Of a stretch of 64,000 nt of DNA, positions 12,170 through 25,479 are shown in pieces. The number at the start of each line of letters is the position of its first letter. Within the stretch, counting starts at the first letter, position 1. Origin of the DNA: Trichoplax sp. H2 (lineage: Eukaryota; Placozoa; Uniplacotomia; Trichoplacea); contig NOWV01000234.1 of NCBI GenBank assembly GCA_003344405.1, positions 36,509 to 100,508 on the forward strand. The letters run 5' to 3'. Under the pieces are notes generated by a model that made no database searches, was not told the origin of the DNA, and saw only the letters and a program-made list of their open reading frames with translations. Position numbers and translations under genes: made by a program.

Positions 12170-15100
12170 TTATAAGTTAATCTCTTCTAAATCATCATCG
12201 AATCCGAAATCTTCTATAGCTGTTTTATTGCTTTTGGCAATGATATTATCGTTTTTAGCTCGAGGTCTACCTAATGTTACTCGGTCTCCATTGGATTCTT
12301 TTTTACCCCAGGGATATGATTTAGATTGATTTTCAGATAGATCAAAAGGACCATCGTCGTCATTTTTATCGTCTATGGATTGGATTGCGGTCGTTGTTTT
12401 AGAGCTTTTATTGGGCTTAGCATGGAAAAAATCATCGTCATTATCGCCAAAAACCGAGGATGATTTACTCTTGTTGTGATCGTTTCTTGATCCGCCTTGT
12501 GGGGAATCAAAGAGACCATCGCGATTTCGACTTTTTCCTCTTGAGGTAGGATTACTCCTATTTGCTGGTATTTGAAATGGATTCTCATCGAGATCATCAT
12601 CATCATCGTCATCATCATCATCTAATAAGATTGTATCCTTTTTGCTCGTTGTATACGATTTCTTTGGTTTTGTATCGAGTAGGAAATCTTCACCATCGTC
12701 TCCACCACCGAAAACATCGATTGGGTCATGATTACTTGGTGTCTTGTTAGTATTGCCATAAGCTCGACGTCCATGAATTGGTTTTTGTGGAACTCTAGGG
12801 GATAAATCTTCATCCATGGCTGAATTCGGTTTACTACCTTGCTTGCTGTCATTGGAATTGAGTGTAGTCGATTTGGAGCTTTTACTATTTTTAGTGCCAT
12901 AGTAATCGTCGTCTGTTGATAAGGCTGGACGTCCTTGATGGAGGTTTTCTGTTTTAAAATTGGCTTTATGGCCACTTTTAATTGCATGATCATTGCCAGT
13001 GCCTCGGCCAGAATCGTCATCAATTTGCTCTGGTGGCGATGATAGAGTAATTTTATCTCTTATTGTATCATTTTTATACGTTTCGCTTGCTCGTAAACGT
13101 GCCAAGAGTTCATCTTTTTTGCGGCGTTCTTCAGCCGCTTTTTCTGCAGCTAAGCGCTCTTCTTCTTGGCGCATCCTTTCTTCCTCTACTTGTCGACGTT
13201 GTGCATCTTCTTCGCGTTGTCGTCGCTCTCGTTCTTCTCGTTGTCTTTTTTCTTCTTCATCTATTTGACGTCTCTCGTCTTCCAATCGGCGCCTTCTTCT
13301 TTCTTCTTCTTGCCTTTCAGCTTCTAATTTTGCTCGTCTTTCTTCTTCATCACGTCGTAACTGCTCATCATGGCGATATCGTCGCTCCTGTTCTAATTTT
13401 CTCTGTTCATCTAATTCTTTCTGCCGCCTCTTCTCTTCCTCCTCCTTCCTTCTTAATTCTTCTTGGCGTAACTTTTCTTCCTCTTTTTGTTTCTCCTTCT
13501 CCTTGGCTAAACGTTTTTCAATCTCTTCACGTTCTTTCTGGATATTATGACTGCCATGTTTTAACGAAGTACTTAATATCGAATCAATCGTGTCTTTCTC
13601 GCTACGATCTGTTAATAATTTACCATTGCCCTTAGATTGCCTAACGCTGTAAATATTGAGTAGGTCTAATTCTCGTTCTTTTTCCTGTCGGAGAAAAATC
13701 AAATAAGCAATGGTTACATTTCATGATGATGTTGAAGAATAGCGGAAGAAGTAACATATCTTGAGTTGATCCTATACTGTAATTTTATACTACGCGTAAG
13801 TTGCCTTGATAATTATTTTGATTCTCAGGGCTAGTTTATGACAGCTTATTCCATGCTACGGTATCACTCTGCAGCTTATTTAGATAGAATGCATTTGCAA
13901 AGTGTTTGTTGTAGAGGCAGCTAATATTACAAGTGTTGCATAATCGTGTAAGGGCTAGTGGAAAGGAATGAAGATTTAGTAGGAACTGATGAAGGTTTGT
14001 AGCAAGTGCAATAGATTGGATATCCTTCTAAGCAGGGTTCTATTCTACTTCATTCTTGGTTCAGGAGCAATTTATAGCCGCTGTATCTTCATTTAAACTT
14101 CGACCTTCTCATCAATTCAATAGAATCACGAATTATATTTCTATTCCATGTTGGAAAATTATCGAGTGGGGCTGTATAACTACAACTTTTAAAACAGTAA
14201 GAAAGACTTTAATAAATGGATCACTTGGTCTTAATTGATTGCACAAGGTTATCGTAATACTGCTCATGGATTGACTGAGGCATTTTACCTACTCCTATAG
14301 CATGCCTGATCAAGAAATGAATTTACTAATAAAGTAGTGCTATATCTTTGACTTACTTTTAATGCATGTTGTAGTTGCCTGTTCTCTTGAAGGGCGGAAT
14401 CAAGTGTTTGTTGAGTATGTTTAAATCGCTTGCCTTGTTCTTTCATATCTCGGTTTTTAAAATTAATTTCAAGTTCTTTCGATTTTTCTAGATCCTGTAT
14501 TAGATTAAGGGATATGATTCAATTAAATTGCGGTAACTTATACCAGGCTATATTTTAATATAAAATGCTAATGTCTAGAATCATTTTACAGCAAGGCATT
14601 GATCGCATATTTCACTGCGACTGTTAGCATTCACAATCTCGATCTATCAAACATGGAATTGCGATAGACTTTGCCATTAAATTAAGAAGGTTTGTCTTTT
14701 AATATGCGAAGCTAATATTATGCCACTGCTGCAGCGCTTAATTTTATCCTGTAATTAATCTGTGGTTTAGAATTGAAACGCGATCGATCGTGAACTAGAG
14801 AGGCTATCTGGACTTTGCATTTAAATCCAGAAATAAATATTGATTGTGTTTAAATATTGGATGATCTGATTCGCTATGGTACCGCAAATTATCGTTAATA
14901 TGAATAATTCAATGGGTGAATAAAAAACGATTACCGATGGAATAATCATGTTCCTACTAATAGTCTAATACGAGTATTGCATTAGCGTAGAATAGCGTAA
15001 TTAAAAAAAAAAATCAAGTTACACTTATGATGTTGATTAGACTAACCATGATTTTCTTGTCTCTGTCTGCTAATTTCTGTTTAAGTTCATCTACTTCCGT

Positions 15101-17160
15101 GGATAATTTTTCTCTCTCAGCCAAATTGTTATCCTCTACTAATACCTTTAATTTTTTATTCTTGTCTTCTAGCTTCCATAATCGATCGTCTTTTTCCTTC
15201 ATTTGTTGCTGAGAAGTCTGTAGATTCTCTTGGGTTTTTCTTAATCGTTCCCGTAAATTATTGACTTCCCTCATATGATTTTGAATTAAGCTTGGTAGCT
15301 CGGCATCTTGACCTTCGTATTTAGTCAAGGCTTTAGACTGTCGTTGCTGGACATTTTTAAGGATTTTATTTTCTTCTTTTAGGTCTTTAATTTGTCTTTT
15401 CATGTCGGCCAATTTATCTTGTAATTCGGTAATAACACTACGATTGGCATTAAGTAATTGTTGAGCGACAAAATCTTTCGGTTTACTTGTGTAATTATTG
15501 GTAGCACTTCCAGCATAGTGACGTTGAAGTCCGGCTACTTTTTTGGCATTTTTGGATTTATTTTTTCCTTCTAATCCAATGACAATAATAAAAAAAGTCA
15601 TAATTAGAATTTTTAAAATGGATCTATCGTGATAGTATGGCTATTTCTGCCTTAATGACTTTGCAATTTCCCTTTCATTTGACATTTTAAGTGTAATTGA
15701 ATATTAATGGCTAAAAGTCACGATTGCACTCGAGATCTATTGATAAATAGATGGCATCTTTCTATTTGGTTGTTTATGGATAGTGTTCTTTGCTTTAATG
15801 CTGGATAAATAGATACAGAATAAAAAGGATGGGCTAATATTTCGTACTTCAACTGTATAACATTTTAAAATAGAGATGGTATACTTTGATCAATAAAATT
15901 GTGTAGATCGCGCCTACCCACAGATATTCTAGGATGTCATAAAATTTGTTGTGATTAATAATTTATTATGATATACAAAATAAAATGGATGAAAATATTG
16001 TTTTTACTTAAGCTGTACAACATTATAAAAGTAGAGATGATACGTCTTGGTCAATTAAATTGTGTAGATATTCTAGGGTGCCACAAAATAGGTTGTGGTT
16101 ATATTTAATTTTGTATCCATCCAGTGATATTAATAAACATTAAAATAAAGGTAAATCTATTATTAATGATTGTCTAGGATAACGTAGGAACGGGATAACT
16201 TGGACAGAAACGAATGATGCTATTAAATATAATTATAGAAGACAAATTTTGTATTAGTTGACGAAACTACTAGTGTAATGTATCTATCAATTTTTCCTAT
16301 ATGTAGAAATGGAATAAAAATTTCTTTTCGTTCCATCGGTGGCTGTATCAATGCACTAATCGGACGCATTTCTTAATTTGCAATGTCTGTGATGATACTC
16401 AAACATTGAACAAAACTACAAAAGAGCACAACACTAATTAGCCATTTTTTTTTGTCTAAGATTGAGTTTGGCCTATACAGTAGGTATTAATTTAATGACA
16501 ACAAGTTCAGATTGGCAAGTTAAAGCTGTCAACGTCAGTACTAAAACGTGTTGTAGGTTAGGGATTTACCAGATTATTCAAACTGAAAAAATTTCCATAT
16601 TTCTAGCGATTGCATATGTACTCTTGCTGTGAGTTCATCATCTTGCTATCATTTTGTAATTAGTAAGCAAAAAATAGGACTATTATCATACTGCTGGTTC
16701 ATCATGAAAGCAGATCATCAAAATGAGTCAGTTTACGTCTATTTAAACCCAAACAGTCCTAGAAGAATTTATCTTTAATTTATGTTACAGTCTATTCTGT
16801 TGTAAATCATCATGTAAAAAAGTTTTTTTATCACTTTAACACTTGATGACTACCCGTTCTTGGTATTTCTAACGCCATGATTTGATTATGCCAATCATTT
16901 TAGCAAAGCAGGATTGACCTACTTACAGAGATACATGACTTACTTGCTCTATTGGTTGAAAGCTTGCTGGTAGATCCTTTAAGGCCTTTTCGAGGCGATT
17001 TTGCTCGCTCAGGTGTTCTTGATCTTGATCGACTACGTAAGCTATTACCATCTTCAAAGTCATCGTCATAAGTAGAATAGTCATCTTCACTGTAACTTTT
17101 CGATGATTGCCGTGAATCGTAAGATGCCATTCCAACAGGAGTTATCTGCTTCTCTTTCAT
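12170..17160 (-). CDS. LCA5: Lebercilin (LCA5) orthologue, ciliary coiled-coil protein
   Basis: Exons in transcript order are 17160-16944, 15570-15047, 14494-14357 and 13684-12170: 798 codons, phase-consistent. The N-terminus is Ser/Asp/Arg-rich. Exons 2-3 encode the lebercilin coiled coil, with ITELQDKLADMK, ENKILKN...QSKALTKYE and NNLRERLRKTQENL lining up with the vertebrate family from memory. Exon 4 opens with EKERELDLLNIYS, the family's end-of-coil motif. A ~180-residue Glu/Arg/Lys-rich helix follows, then a Ser/Asp-rich acidic tail ending in FGFDDDLEEINL. Lebercilin binds intraflagellar transport proteins at the ciliary base and axoneme, and human mutations cause Leber congenital amaurosis; here this implies a ciliated animal. 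The start is the first in-frame ATG of the exon; a further upstream exon cannot be excluded. Confidence 0.87.
15571..16943 (-). repeat. LCA5 intron 1 with diverged two-copy repeat
   Basis: Within this intron, about 15830-15950 and 15975-16095 share blocks such as AGAGATG, AATTGTGTAGAT, ATATTCTAGG and CACAAAAT/CATAAAAT in the same order. They are a decayed tandem pair with an offset of about 150 bases. The remainder of the intron has no feature I can name. Confidence 0.5.
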
Positions 17161-19923
17161 CAATTGGAGTACAGTTTTTTGATAAATAAAATAGTTACAG
17201 TATACGATGACTAGTTTAATGTGTGGGCAATATTTTGGATAGATTTGATTGAAGGATGAAATAGTTCAAAATCAAAGGAATAAAGAATAAAATGAGCAAA
17301 ACGCTGCCTGATGACTGATGAGATTAATTGTGTGTTGATACTATTAAGTTGATACTAGACTATTTACTAATAATCTTATATCTTGTATTCAAGGTGGTTC
17401 GGTCGTTCTTTTCTTGAGATAAATCGATTATTTTTATCCAGTACTCTGTTCTGAAGAGGTTGCTTAATTAAATTGGATAATGACAGCAAATTCCAGATAC
17501 TTTATGATGATATTTCAATTCAACTTTTTTGAAGGTCGTGGCTTCGTCTTTTAAGGTGTAATGTTTTAAGTAGAAGAGGGATTTAATGTTGTTCACTCAA
17601 GACTGGCTTGATCTATTTTGGATACTGTATGATTGATGAATAAAATGGTTAATAATTTCAATACCTAATCAATTCGGTTTTTCTAGTAGGATAAAGTAAA
17701 GGCTGGAGGCAAATAAGTTAGACGTCCATCGTGGATTTAACCAGTTGCGATTTGCTAACTTTCCAACTAATTTCAACTGTATTTGTATGTTTCTACGTCA
17801 CTACTAATAGACGATTTGATATTAAAGCTTTAGGTAAAGTGATATTTCTATTTTAAGCCCGATCATATAATATTATATATGGGTAAAGTTGAATATGCTA
17901 CTCGAAATTAGCAACCCGATCATAAAGGAGTGTTATGGCGTTTCTATGGTAACCTACGCAACAAGCCCATTGTCAACATGGATGACTATTTGCATTCTGC
18001 TCCTGTCTTTACTATCTCGCTGGCAGCTTGTTTTACGACAGTGAATTCTCCTACTAGGTCATGAACGAATTGAAATAACTGTAGTCCAAGTGTAGATTTA
18101 AAATTGCATTGTTTGTACTCATTTTTGGCATTGTAGTATAAAGATTAGTAGGTCAGGCCAGGGACTTTCGATAAAAAACGATTCCTCAAAAATGGAAGAA
18201 AGACTTTCATTTATATAGATTATTTTTTCATTTTTTAGGAATCATTTCTATCGAGAAGTCGCTGGCCAGACCATGGTCTGGTATAGCCAGCTATGCATTG
18301 CAAAAAAAATAATATTTGTTTATGCTTGCTCGATATAACAGTATTTTTTACTGATATCTAACCGTAATTTGCTCGTCAACCTCGATGCATTTATTCAAGT
18401 GGTGAGGGCATATTTATATATATATATACGCGTACTATATCTATACGTAATTTACTCCTTGATGCAGGCTGTTGGTCGTCTGGCCGATTTTGTAGTTAGT
18501 TTTCAAAGCTTTGGGGATATGTCTTATCATGAGAGTTGGATTTTAAGCAATTTCTTCACAAAGTATTGCACCTACTCATCAATGCTTGCTAGTTAGCTGT
18601 GCGTTATAAAATAGTACTTTGCGATAGATTATATACGCGTATATGCACGCGCTAGATATAGTGTTAACAAAACATAATTTATTTATCAACGCTGGCTACT
18701 TGTCTGAATTATTTTGTAGTCATTTATCAAAGTCTTGAGGATATATTTTATTATAAAAGTTGGGTTTTAAAATTACTTTTACGTAAAAATTTACCTATTT
18801 ATCAACGCTGGTAACTCATTGCCTATGCTATTTTGTAGTCAATTTTGTTAAGTATTGAGGACAGATTTTATCATGAGAGTTGAATTTTAAGTAATTTTAA
18901 TATAAAGTTCTTTGCCTACTCATCAATACTTGCTAAAAGTATTGAGGATGAATTGTATCTTCAGCTTTGAGTTGGAAGCAATTTTTATATGAACTTTGCC
19001 CACTCATTAATGCTTGTTAAAAGTATTGAGGCCATGTTTTATTATCAGATTTGAGTTGGAAGCAATTTTTATATAAACCCTTACGTACTTATGAATGCTT
19101 GCTAAAAGTATTGAGGACATAATTGATCATCAGATTTGAGTTGGAAGCAATTTTTATATAAACTCTTGCGTACTCATGAATGCTTGCTAAAAGTATTGAG
19201 GACATGATTGATCATCAGATTTGAGTTAGAAGCAATTTAATATAAAACTTTACCTACTCATCAACGCCGGCTAACAGTTATCTGAAGTACAGTATTTGCA
19301 GGTATGCATTAAAGTTTTGAGGGTCAATTTTATCATGCTTCGTTTCTATAAGTGATGAGCCACTAGTTGATAATATTTTATAATAAACTACAGCAGTCAT
19401 TTTAGAATGGGTTGATACGATGCTAACAGAATATTTCCCGTTTATCAATGTTACGATATCATCGTAGCTCTTATATCATGCGATGTATCCGTACCTACAT
19501 AATGATACCGCATTTATGGTAGTGATGCTTTAACTTTAATTTAATATACTGGCAAATACAGGGTGAATGATCATGAAACACTATTATTAATCCAATGAAC
19601 ATAGTTATTCTATAAGAGATGCTGTATAGCATTTATACTGAGATTTTGATGTAATGCTTGCCTACTATGAAATCTGTTATTTTGGGAAAAATTTTGTAGA
19701 TTTCACTGCATTCATAAAATGTCTTGCGTCGTAGCAGCAAAACGAAATATTATTTGGGTAGTAAGAGCAGGAATAGCATAAACTGAATGGACCATTATCC
19801 TGTTAGTACAACAGTAACGCTCAATATTATAGTAATATAAAATTGGCCAAGTTAAAATTGGAAATATTTCTTTTCATTGTAGCAAGTAATTGGAATTGAT
19901 AGCATCTTCTTAAAGAGCAATTT
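17161..19923. repeat. Intergenic region with degenerate ~85-120 bp tandem repeats
   Basis: From about 18370 to 19330 there are roughly eight to ten diverged copies of a unit. It contains TACTCATCAA-GCTTGCTAAAAG, TATTGAGGACAT and TTGAGTTGGAAGCAATTTTTATATAAA. The best-preserved neighbouring copies, near 19020-19250, are about 85 bp apart. No gene is recognisable between the LCA5 start and the COA5 stop. Confidence 0.65.
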
Positions 19924-21987
19924 TTAGTATCCTTTGCTACCACGGAATCGAGTTCGATTATCCAACTAAAACAGTAAATAGATAGAAGAAAAGTTAAATA
20001 TCAAGTAAACCTGGGTGTTATTTTTTATACAGTAGATCGTCTTATTTTACAGCTATGTAGCACTTAATAAATTACACTGTCAAGCATCGAGCTGGCTGCA
20101 TGCATTTCAATGGTCATTTATGCTAGTAGCCTATGAACTATAGTACTATATAACGACCGGTATATCAGTTCAATCAATTGGCATTTATCGAATAGAACTA
20201 GGTCTTTTCATGAGTTATAATTGAAATCAGCTTGCTGTGATCAATGTTACAGTAATTTATCACGATGACACATGATACTATAACGAATAGTAGCACCCCC
20301 TTATCGAGCAAAAGGATAGACTTTTAAGGATTTCATTGGTTGAACAGGAAAAGTACATCCAATTATTTGAGGTGGAAAAGTATATCCTAACAAATCTAGC
20401 CTAGAGTACTCGTAACAATTGAAAGGGCAACATTGGGACATGATCATTCGCGTCTAGCGAGCGCTGTCTAAGGTATTTCTAGCATGCACTAATCGAACCT
20501 AGTCATCGACTGTAATAGACTATCATGGTTTAATTATATGAGATGGGAAAGTATCTCCATGGTAAATCTAAAGGGGGCAGGGGTAACTCATTGCCTTGGT
20601 ACATGATACTGTACATATAGCCAACTCTGTCTCTACGAAATGGAACATGTAAGGGTTGAATTATTTGAAATGGAAAAGAGTATCGATGATAAATCGAGCC
20701 TTACACCAGTACTCGTAACCATCTGAAGAGCCACAACAACTAATAGCGTTGATATGTCGTTTGCATAACGTATTATGTCTTTACCCAATGTAATAGCAGC
20801 CAGCAATGGAACATGTCAGGGTTGAATAATGTGAATGGAAGAAGTATATCCATGGCAAATCTAGCCTTAGGCAAGCACTCGTAACAATCTAAAGAGCAAC
20901 AACATCTCACGGCCTTGATAGATGATACTGTATGTACTCGTATAACCAACTCTGTCTCTGCGAAATGGAACAGCAGGGCAGTTATGAAATATACTCGTAG
21001 AAGGGTTCAATTATTTGAAATGGAAAGGAGTATACGAATATCGATGGCAACTGTAGCCTTACGCAAGGTCTGTCAACAATCTGAAGAGCGATAGTAACTC
21101 ATCGGCATATGCTATTGTACGTATAACCAACTCTGTCTTGACCAAATCCAATAGTAGGCAATGATTAAACAGGTAAGGGTTAAATGCTATGTAATAGAAA
21201 TGTACATCGATGGCAAATGTAGTCTTACGCAAGTACTGGCAACCATCTGAAGAGTAACAACAACTCATATTGCATTGACATAGGATATTGTATGGACGTA
21301 TAACCCATTCTGTTTTTGTGAGATTGAACCGTAGGCAGTTATGAAAGATAAATGTATGCTTTAAGGGTTGTCTACGTTGAAATGGACCAGTTGACGAAGG
21401 ACAAATGTAGTTGCCAAGCATGATATGTACAATTGTACATAGGGTAGTATCCCTAGTACTACTAGCTTGTAGTGAAAGCATGAGTTTAATAGCATATCCT
21501 AGCAACTTACCAGCGATCGTTTACACTCGAAAAATGAATTTTGCAGTGTTCTACATTCATAAGGGACACCTTGATTTTCTTTCTTAAGGCATTCCTTAGG
21601 GGTCCTACCGTGCTAGAATAAAAGATGATCCATCATTGGCAAGTTGTAGTGGATGATTCAATGTACTTTGATACAGCTTTAGACTATTTGTAGGAGTGGT
21701 AACCTACAAAGCAAAGAGTAAAGAGCTAGTTCGCTCTCTCATTGCTGACTACCTTACCTATTGCCAGTCCATCAGTCTACAGTAGGTGATTTAGTTATTA
21801 GAGTAAACTCAACACAAGTGAAAGAGATCGTTTGTATCCTAGCACTAGAGATGAAGAAGATCAAGTTTACCTTTTGCACACAATCACTAGCCAATAAACA
21901 ATCGATTAACTCTTGTCTTAATCCAGCACAAGCTTTCCTGCCATATTTGCTAGGGGTTTCATCAGCAGCTTGAGGTTGGTCCGCCAT
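19924..21987 (-). CDS. COA5: Cytochrome c oxidase assembly factor 5 (COA5/PET191)
   Basis: There are three exons, transcribed 21987-21871, 21612-21511 and 19965-19924: 87 codons, all phase 0. The 86-residue product matches the COA5/PET191 family in order. ACAGLRQELIDCLLASDC is the first cysteine block, RTPKECLKK the second, ECRTLQNSFFECKRSLLDNR the third, and RFRGSKGY the C-terminal end. Vertebrate COA5 is about 74 residues with the same RFRGRKGY ending. The cysteines fit the family's intramolecular disulphide (twin-Cys) pattern. PET191-type proteins sit in the mitochondrial intermembrane space and are needed to assemble complex IV. The start is the first ATG in the exon (21987). The last exon is only 14 codons including the stop and lies 1.5 kb away, across an intron filled with repeats. 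Confidence 0.92.
20330..21450. repeat. Degenerate ~180-bp tandem array inside COA5 intron 2
   Basis: About six diverged copies share AACTCTGTCTC, AAGGGTTGAATTATTTGAAATGG, GGCAAATCTAGCCTTA and AACAATCTGAAGAGCAACA in order. Adjacent copies near 20947, 21128 and 21306 are about 180 bases apart. The array lies wholly within the intron between COA5 exons 2 and 3. Confidence 0.75.
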
Positions 21988-22339
21988 GAATGCAATTGAA
22001 ATTGATTGGGTCGAATTCAACTCAGTGTTAAATGGAATATCGATGCAATAACACTCTTAATGGAATAAAAATAGCTTTGCCATGCAGATTAGCCTTCAAT
22101 AACATCTATATCATGGCAATGGAAGGAGAAATGGAGCTTTCTTAACGTAGCTAACAATGCTGCAAGCGATCGATTTGGGTGCAACCCTTTCAACTGGATT
22201 GGCAACCTTGAGTTTGCCTACTGATGACCATAGTGACGATAGGGTGGGTGCTAGAACGAGAGCTGGTGCTGAGTCTATTGAATGGATCCGATAGGGCTTA
22301 TGGGGCGTAGTTTACCTTGCGGTAAATGGCTTAATATGC

Positions 22340-23225
22340 TATATTAGACTTTATTCATGGATCTCCTAGCAAGAGTCTGTAGACCGATTGTTTTGCCATC
22401 TCATTTTATGAGCGTCGTAGGATACTTTTGGTGGCTTGCTTGATGCCTATATCCTAAGTGCTCACACCAAAATCGATGGACTATCCAATACTATATAGTG
22501 GTAGGCAAAGATGGAGCAAGCATGTCGGGCTGAATCTCACTTACAGCAGCTATACTAGACTTTATTCATGGATCTCCTAGCAAGAGTCTGTAGACCGATT
22601 GGTTTGCCATCTCATTTTATGAGCGTCGTAGGATACTTTGCTAGCTTGCTTGATGCCCATATCCTAAGTGCTCACACCAAAGTCGATGGACTATCCAATA
22701 CTATATAGTGGTAGGCAAAGATGGAGCAAGCATGTCGAGCTGAATCTCACTTACAGCAGCTATACTAGACTTTATTCATGGATCTCCTAGCAAGAGTCTG
22801 TACAGCGATTGTTTTGCCATCTCATTTTATGAGCGTCGTAGGATACTTTGCTAGCTTGCTTGATGCCCATATCCTAAGTGCTCACACCAAAGTCGATGGA
22901 CTATCCCATACTATATAGTGGTAGGCAAAGATGGAGCAAGCATGTCGAGCTGAATCTCACTTACAGCAGCTGCTACTTGGTCGTATACATACTGTATATA
23001 ATAATTAATATGCTATACTAGACTTTATTCATGGATCTCCTAGCAAGAGTCTGTAGAGCGATTGGTTTGCTATCTCATATTATGTGCGTCGTAGGATACT
23101 TTGCTTGATGCCTATATCCTAAGTGCTCACACCAAAGTCGATGGACTATCTAATACTATATAGTGGTAGGCAAAGATGGAGCAAGCATGTCGAGCTGATT
23201 CTCACTTACAGCAGCTGCTACTTGG
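22340..23225. repeat. Four-copy ~210-bp tandem repeat
   Basis: Units begin near 22345, 22556, 22766 and 23019 with TAGACTTTATTCATGGATCTCC and contain TTTTATGAGCGTCGTAGGATA and GGCAAAGATGGAGCAAGCATG. The first two offsets are 211 and 210. The third is 253 because of an insertion of about 40 bases near 22972-23010. Copies are nearly identical, so the array is young. Confidence 0.9.
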
Positions 23226-23419
23226 TCGTTTGTTACAGTGCTGTACTATAGAAGGCTTTGCATATCTCTATGCATTGGATGTGATTGCGAGCTGCTGCAC
23301 AGCTGAAACTCAGGCTTAGCATGAAGCAGCTGCAGAGTTGCCGTTCTTGTGATACTGGACGCTGCTGTGCTATCCTTTGATGATCTGTATTAGTCTGTAT
23401 ACATCGATGTTGAACGCCA

Positions 23420-25160
23420 AAAGAAGAAAATTAGCTTGCAAACATGGCCAACTGTACTCCTGTAGAATGGCTGTCTCCACAGTGGTGCGACTTAGTATGT
23501 ACCTTACAACAAGCAAAATTTTGGTACTAGGGATGAGCGAAATTCAGACAGTTGCATACATGATGCAGCATTAGGTTTTTATTTCTGGGCTTGCAAACAT
23601 GGCCGATTGTACTACTGTACTAATATGGCTGGCTGTACTACTATAGTATGACTGCAATCACAGTAGTGCGAAGAAATGAAACTTACAACAGTTGCATCCA
23701 TGATGCTGCATTAGACCTCTATCTGACGTGAAATGAGGGCTTGCAAAACATGGCTGATTGTACTACTGTACGAGTAGGATTGCAACTGCAGCAATGTGAC
23801 TTAGCATACTGTCTCTACATTCGAAGTACTGTACCTTACAACGAACAAACTTTGCACAAGTGATGAGCGAAGAAATAAAATTCACAACAGTTGCATGCAT
23901 GATGCTGCATTGGACTTCTATCTGGCGTGGAATGGGTGGGCTTGCAAACATGGCTGACTGTACTACTTATAATAAATCCGTCTCACAATAACTATCTTCG
24001 TCAAATGGTATTTTCTAAAAGGCTTTATTACAAGGTTTTAGGAATAGTAGAGCAATAACTAATTACTACAAGAATCGAGTCTAAAATCCAAAGTATTCCG
24101 AGCTCAAAGCGAAGTGAAGTCTCTTCTCTCCTGCCAGCTCATCTTTGCAGTTCTTATAAACATTTCGTTCAATTCATCGATGACAACTTGAGTCATCAAA
24201 CAAAATACTTTTCTCTAATAACACATCATTATTTTCTACCATTTAAATCATTGCACTTAAGATGTTCCTACTCTTCTATGAACGTCTAGCTGCTTTCTCC
24301 GAAGGGCATCTTAACAACGACAGTGTTTCTAGCTACCTAAATCTTGTACCATAATGAGTCAACTGGCTACGATTAGTCATCAACAATTTGTAACATAGTA
24401 GTTAGCAATCATTTAATATTAGCTTCATGATCATATCTATTCAAAGTAACCTAACTATATCAAATATGGTTATCCGTATAATCCAATATGGATGCATGAC
24501 TACATGTACTAGTATGGTTGCAATCACAGTAGAGCGAAGAAATGCAACTGACGACAGTTGCATGCATGATGCTGCATTGGACTTATTTCTGAAGTGAAAT
24601 GAGTGGGCTTGCAAACATGGCTGATTGTACTAGTATGACCGCAACCGTAGCAGTGTGACTTAGTATACAGTATACCTTAAAACAAACAGACTTTTGCACA
24701 AGTGATGAGCGAAGAAATGAAACTGACGACAGTTGCATGCATGATGCTGCATTAGACTTCTTTCTGACGTGGAATGGGTGGGCTTGCAAATATGGCTGAC
24801 TGTACTAGTATGATTGCAACCACAGCAGTGTGACTTAGCATACTGTCTCCACCTTAAAAGTACTGTACCTTACAGCAAACAAACTTTGCACAAGTGATGA
24901 GCGAAGAAATTAGTTGCATGCATGATGCTGCATTGGACTTATTTCTGACGTGAGATGAGTGAACTTGCAAACATGGCTGATTAATTGTACTACTATACTA
25001 GTATGATTGCAACCACAGCAGTGTGACTTAGCATACTGTCTACCTTAGAAGTACTGTGCCTGACAACAAACAAAACTTTGCACAAATAATGAGCGAAGAA
25101 ATGAGTTGCATCCATCATGCTGCATTGGACTTTATTTGTGGACGTGGGGTCAGTAGCCTC
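23420..25160. repeat. Degenerate ~180-200 bp tandem array with an inserted segment
   Basis: Six or more copies share GGGCTTGCAAACATGGCTGA, TGCAACCACAGCAGTGTGACTTAG, TTTGCACAAGTGATGAGCGA and TTGCATGCATGATGCTGCATT in the same order. The regular spacing is broken between about 23968 and 24495 by unrelated sequence, listed separately. No coding content is recognised. Confidence 0.8.
23968..24495 (-). mobile_element. Unrelated insert in the array, possible solo LTR
   Basis: About 530 bases resembling nothing else in the window interrupt the tandem array. Read on the minus strand it has TTTATAAGAAC (TATA-like, near 24155), then about 130 bases further on AATAAAGCC (poly-A signal-like, near 24030). 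That order is usual for a retroelement LTR. I found no clear TG...CA ends and no short target-site duplication; the flanking repeat overlaps by about 25 bases instead. The call is tentative, and a locally captured sequence is the alternative. Confidence 0.3.
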
Positions 25161-25479
25161 TCGTCTAGCTACGATTATCTGAGTACTATTGCGCTTAAGC
25201 TCGAGGTAAAGGAGCCCAATGACCACTCATGACCTTTCTTAGGTCTACATTGGATGCAATCGTTGTTATGCTACACATTGCTACAGTACAGTTGCTAGTT
25301 GCAAAGCATGCCCAGCACCACTTTGCACAAGATTGCCTTGAATAGTATCATCGGATAGCGTGATCATGATTGATGGATTTCAAGCCATACAAAACATTGG
25401 AGGCAGTATAGTACCGATAGTGAAGAATGCAACAGAAACAACCTTCCTGAAGAATGCATTGAGCTGTATGAAAGGAGAA

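Noticed and set aside
12562-13635. Open frames opposite and out of frame with LCA5 exon 4, including a hydrophobic 190-residue frame
   Set aside because: They are shadows of the Glu/Arg/Lys-rich and Asp-rich coding sequence on the minus strand.
22340-25160. CRISPR-like regular repeats
   Set aside because: Units are direct tandem copies of about 200 bp without short repeat/unique spacer alternation, and the genome is eukaryotic.
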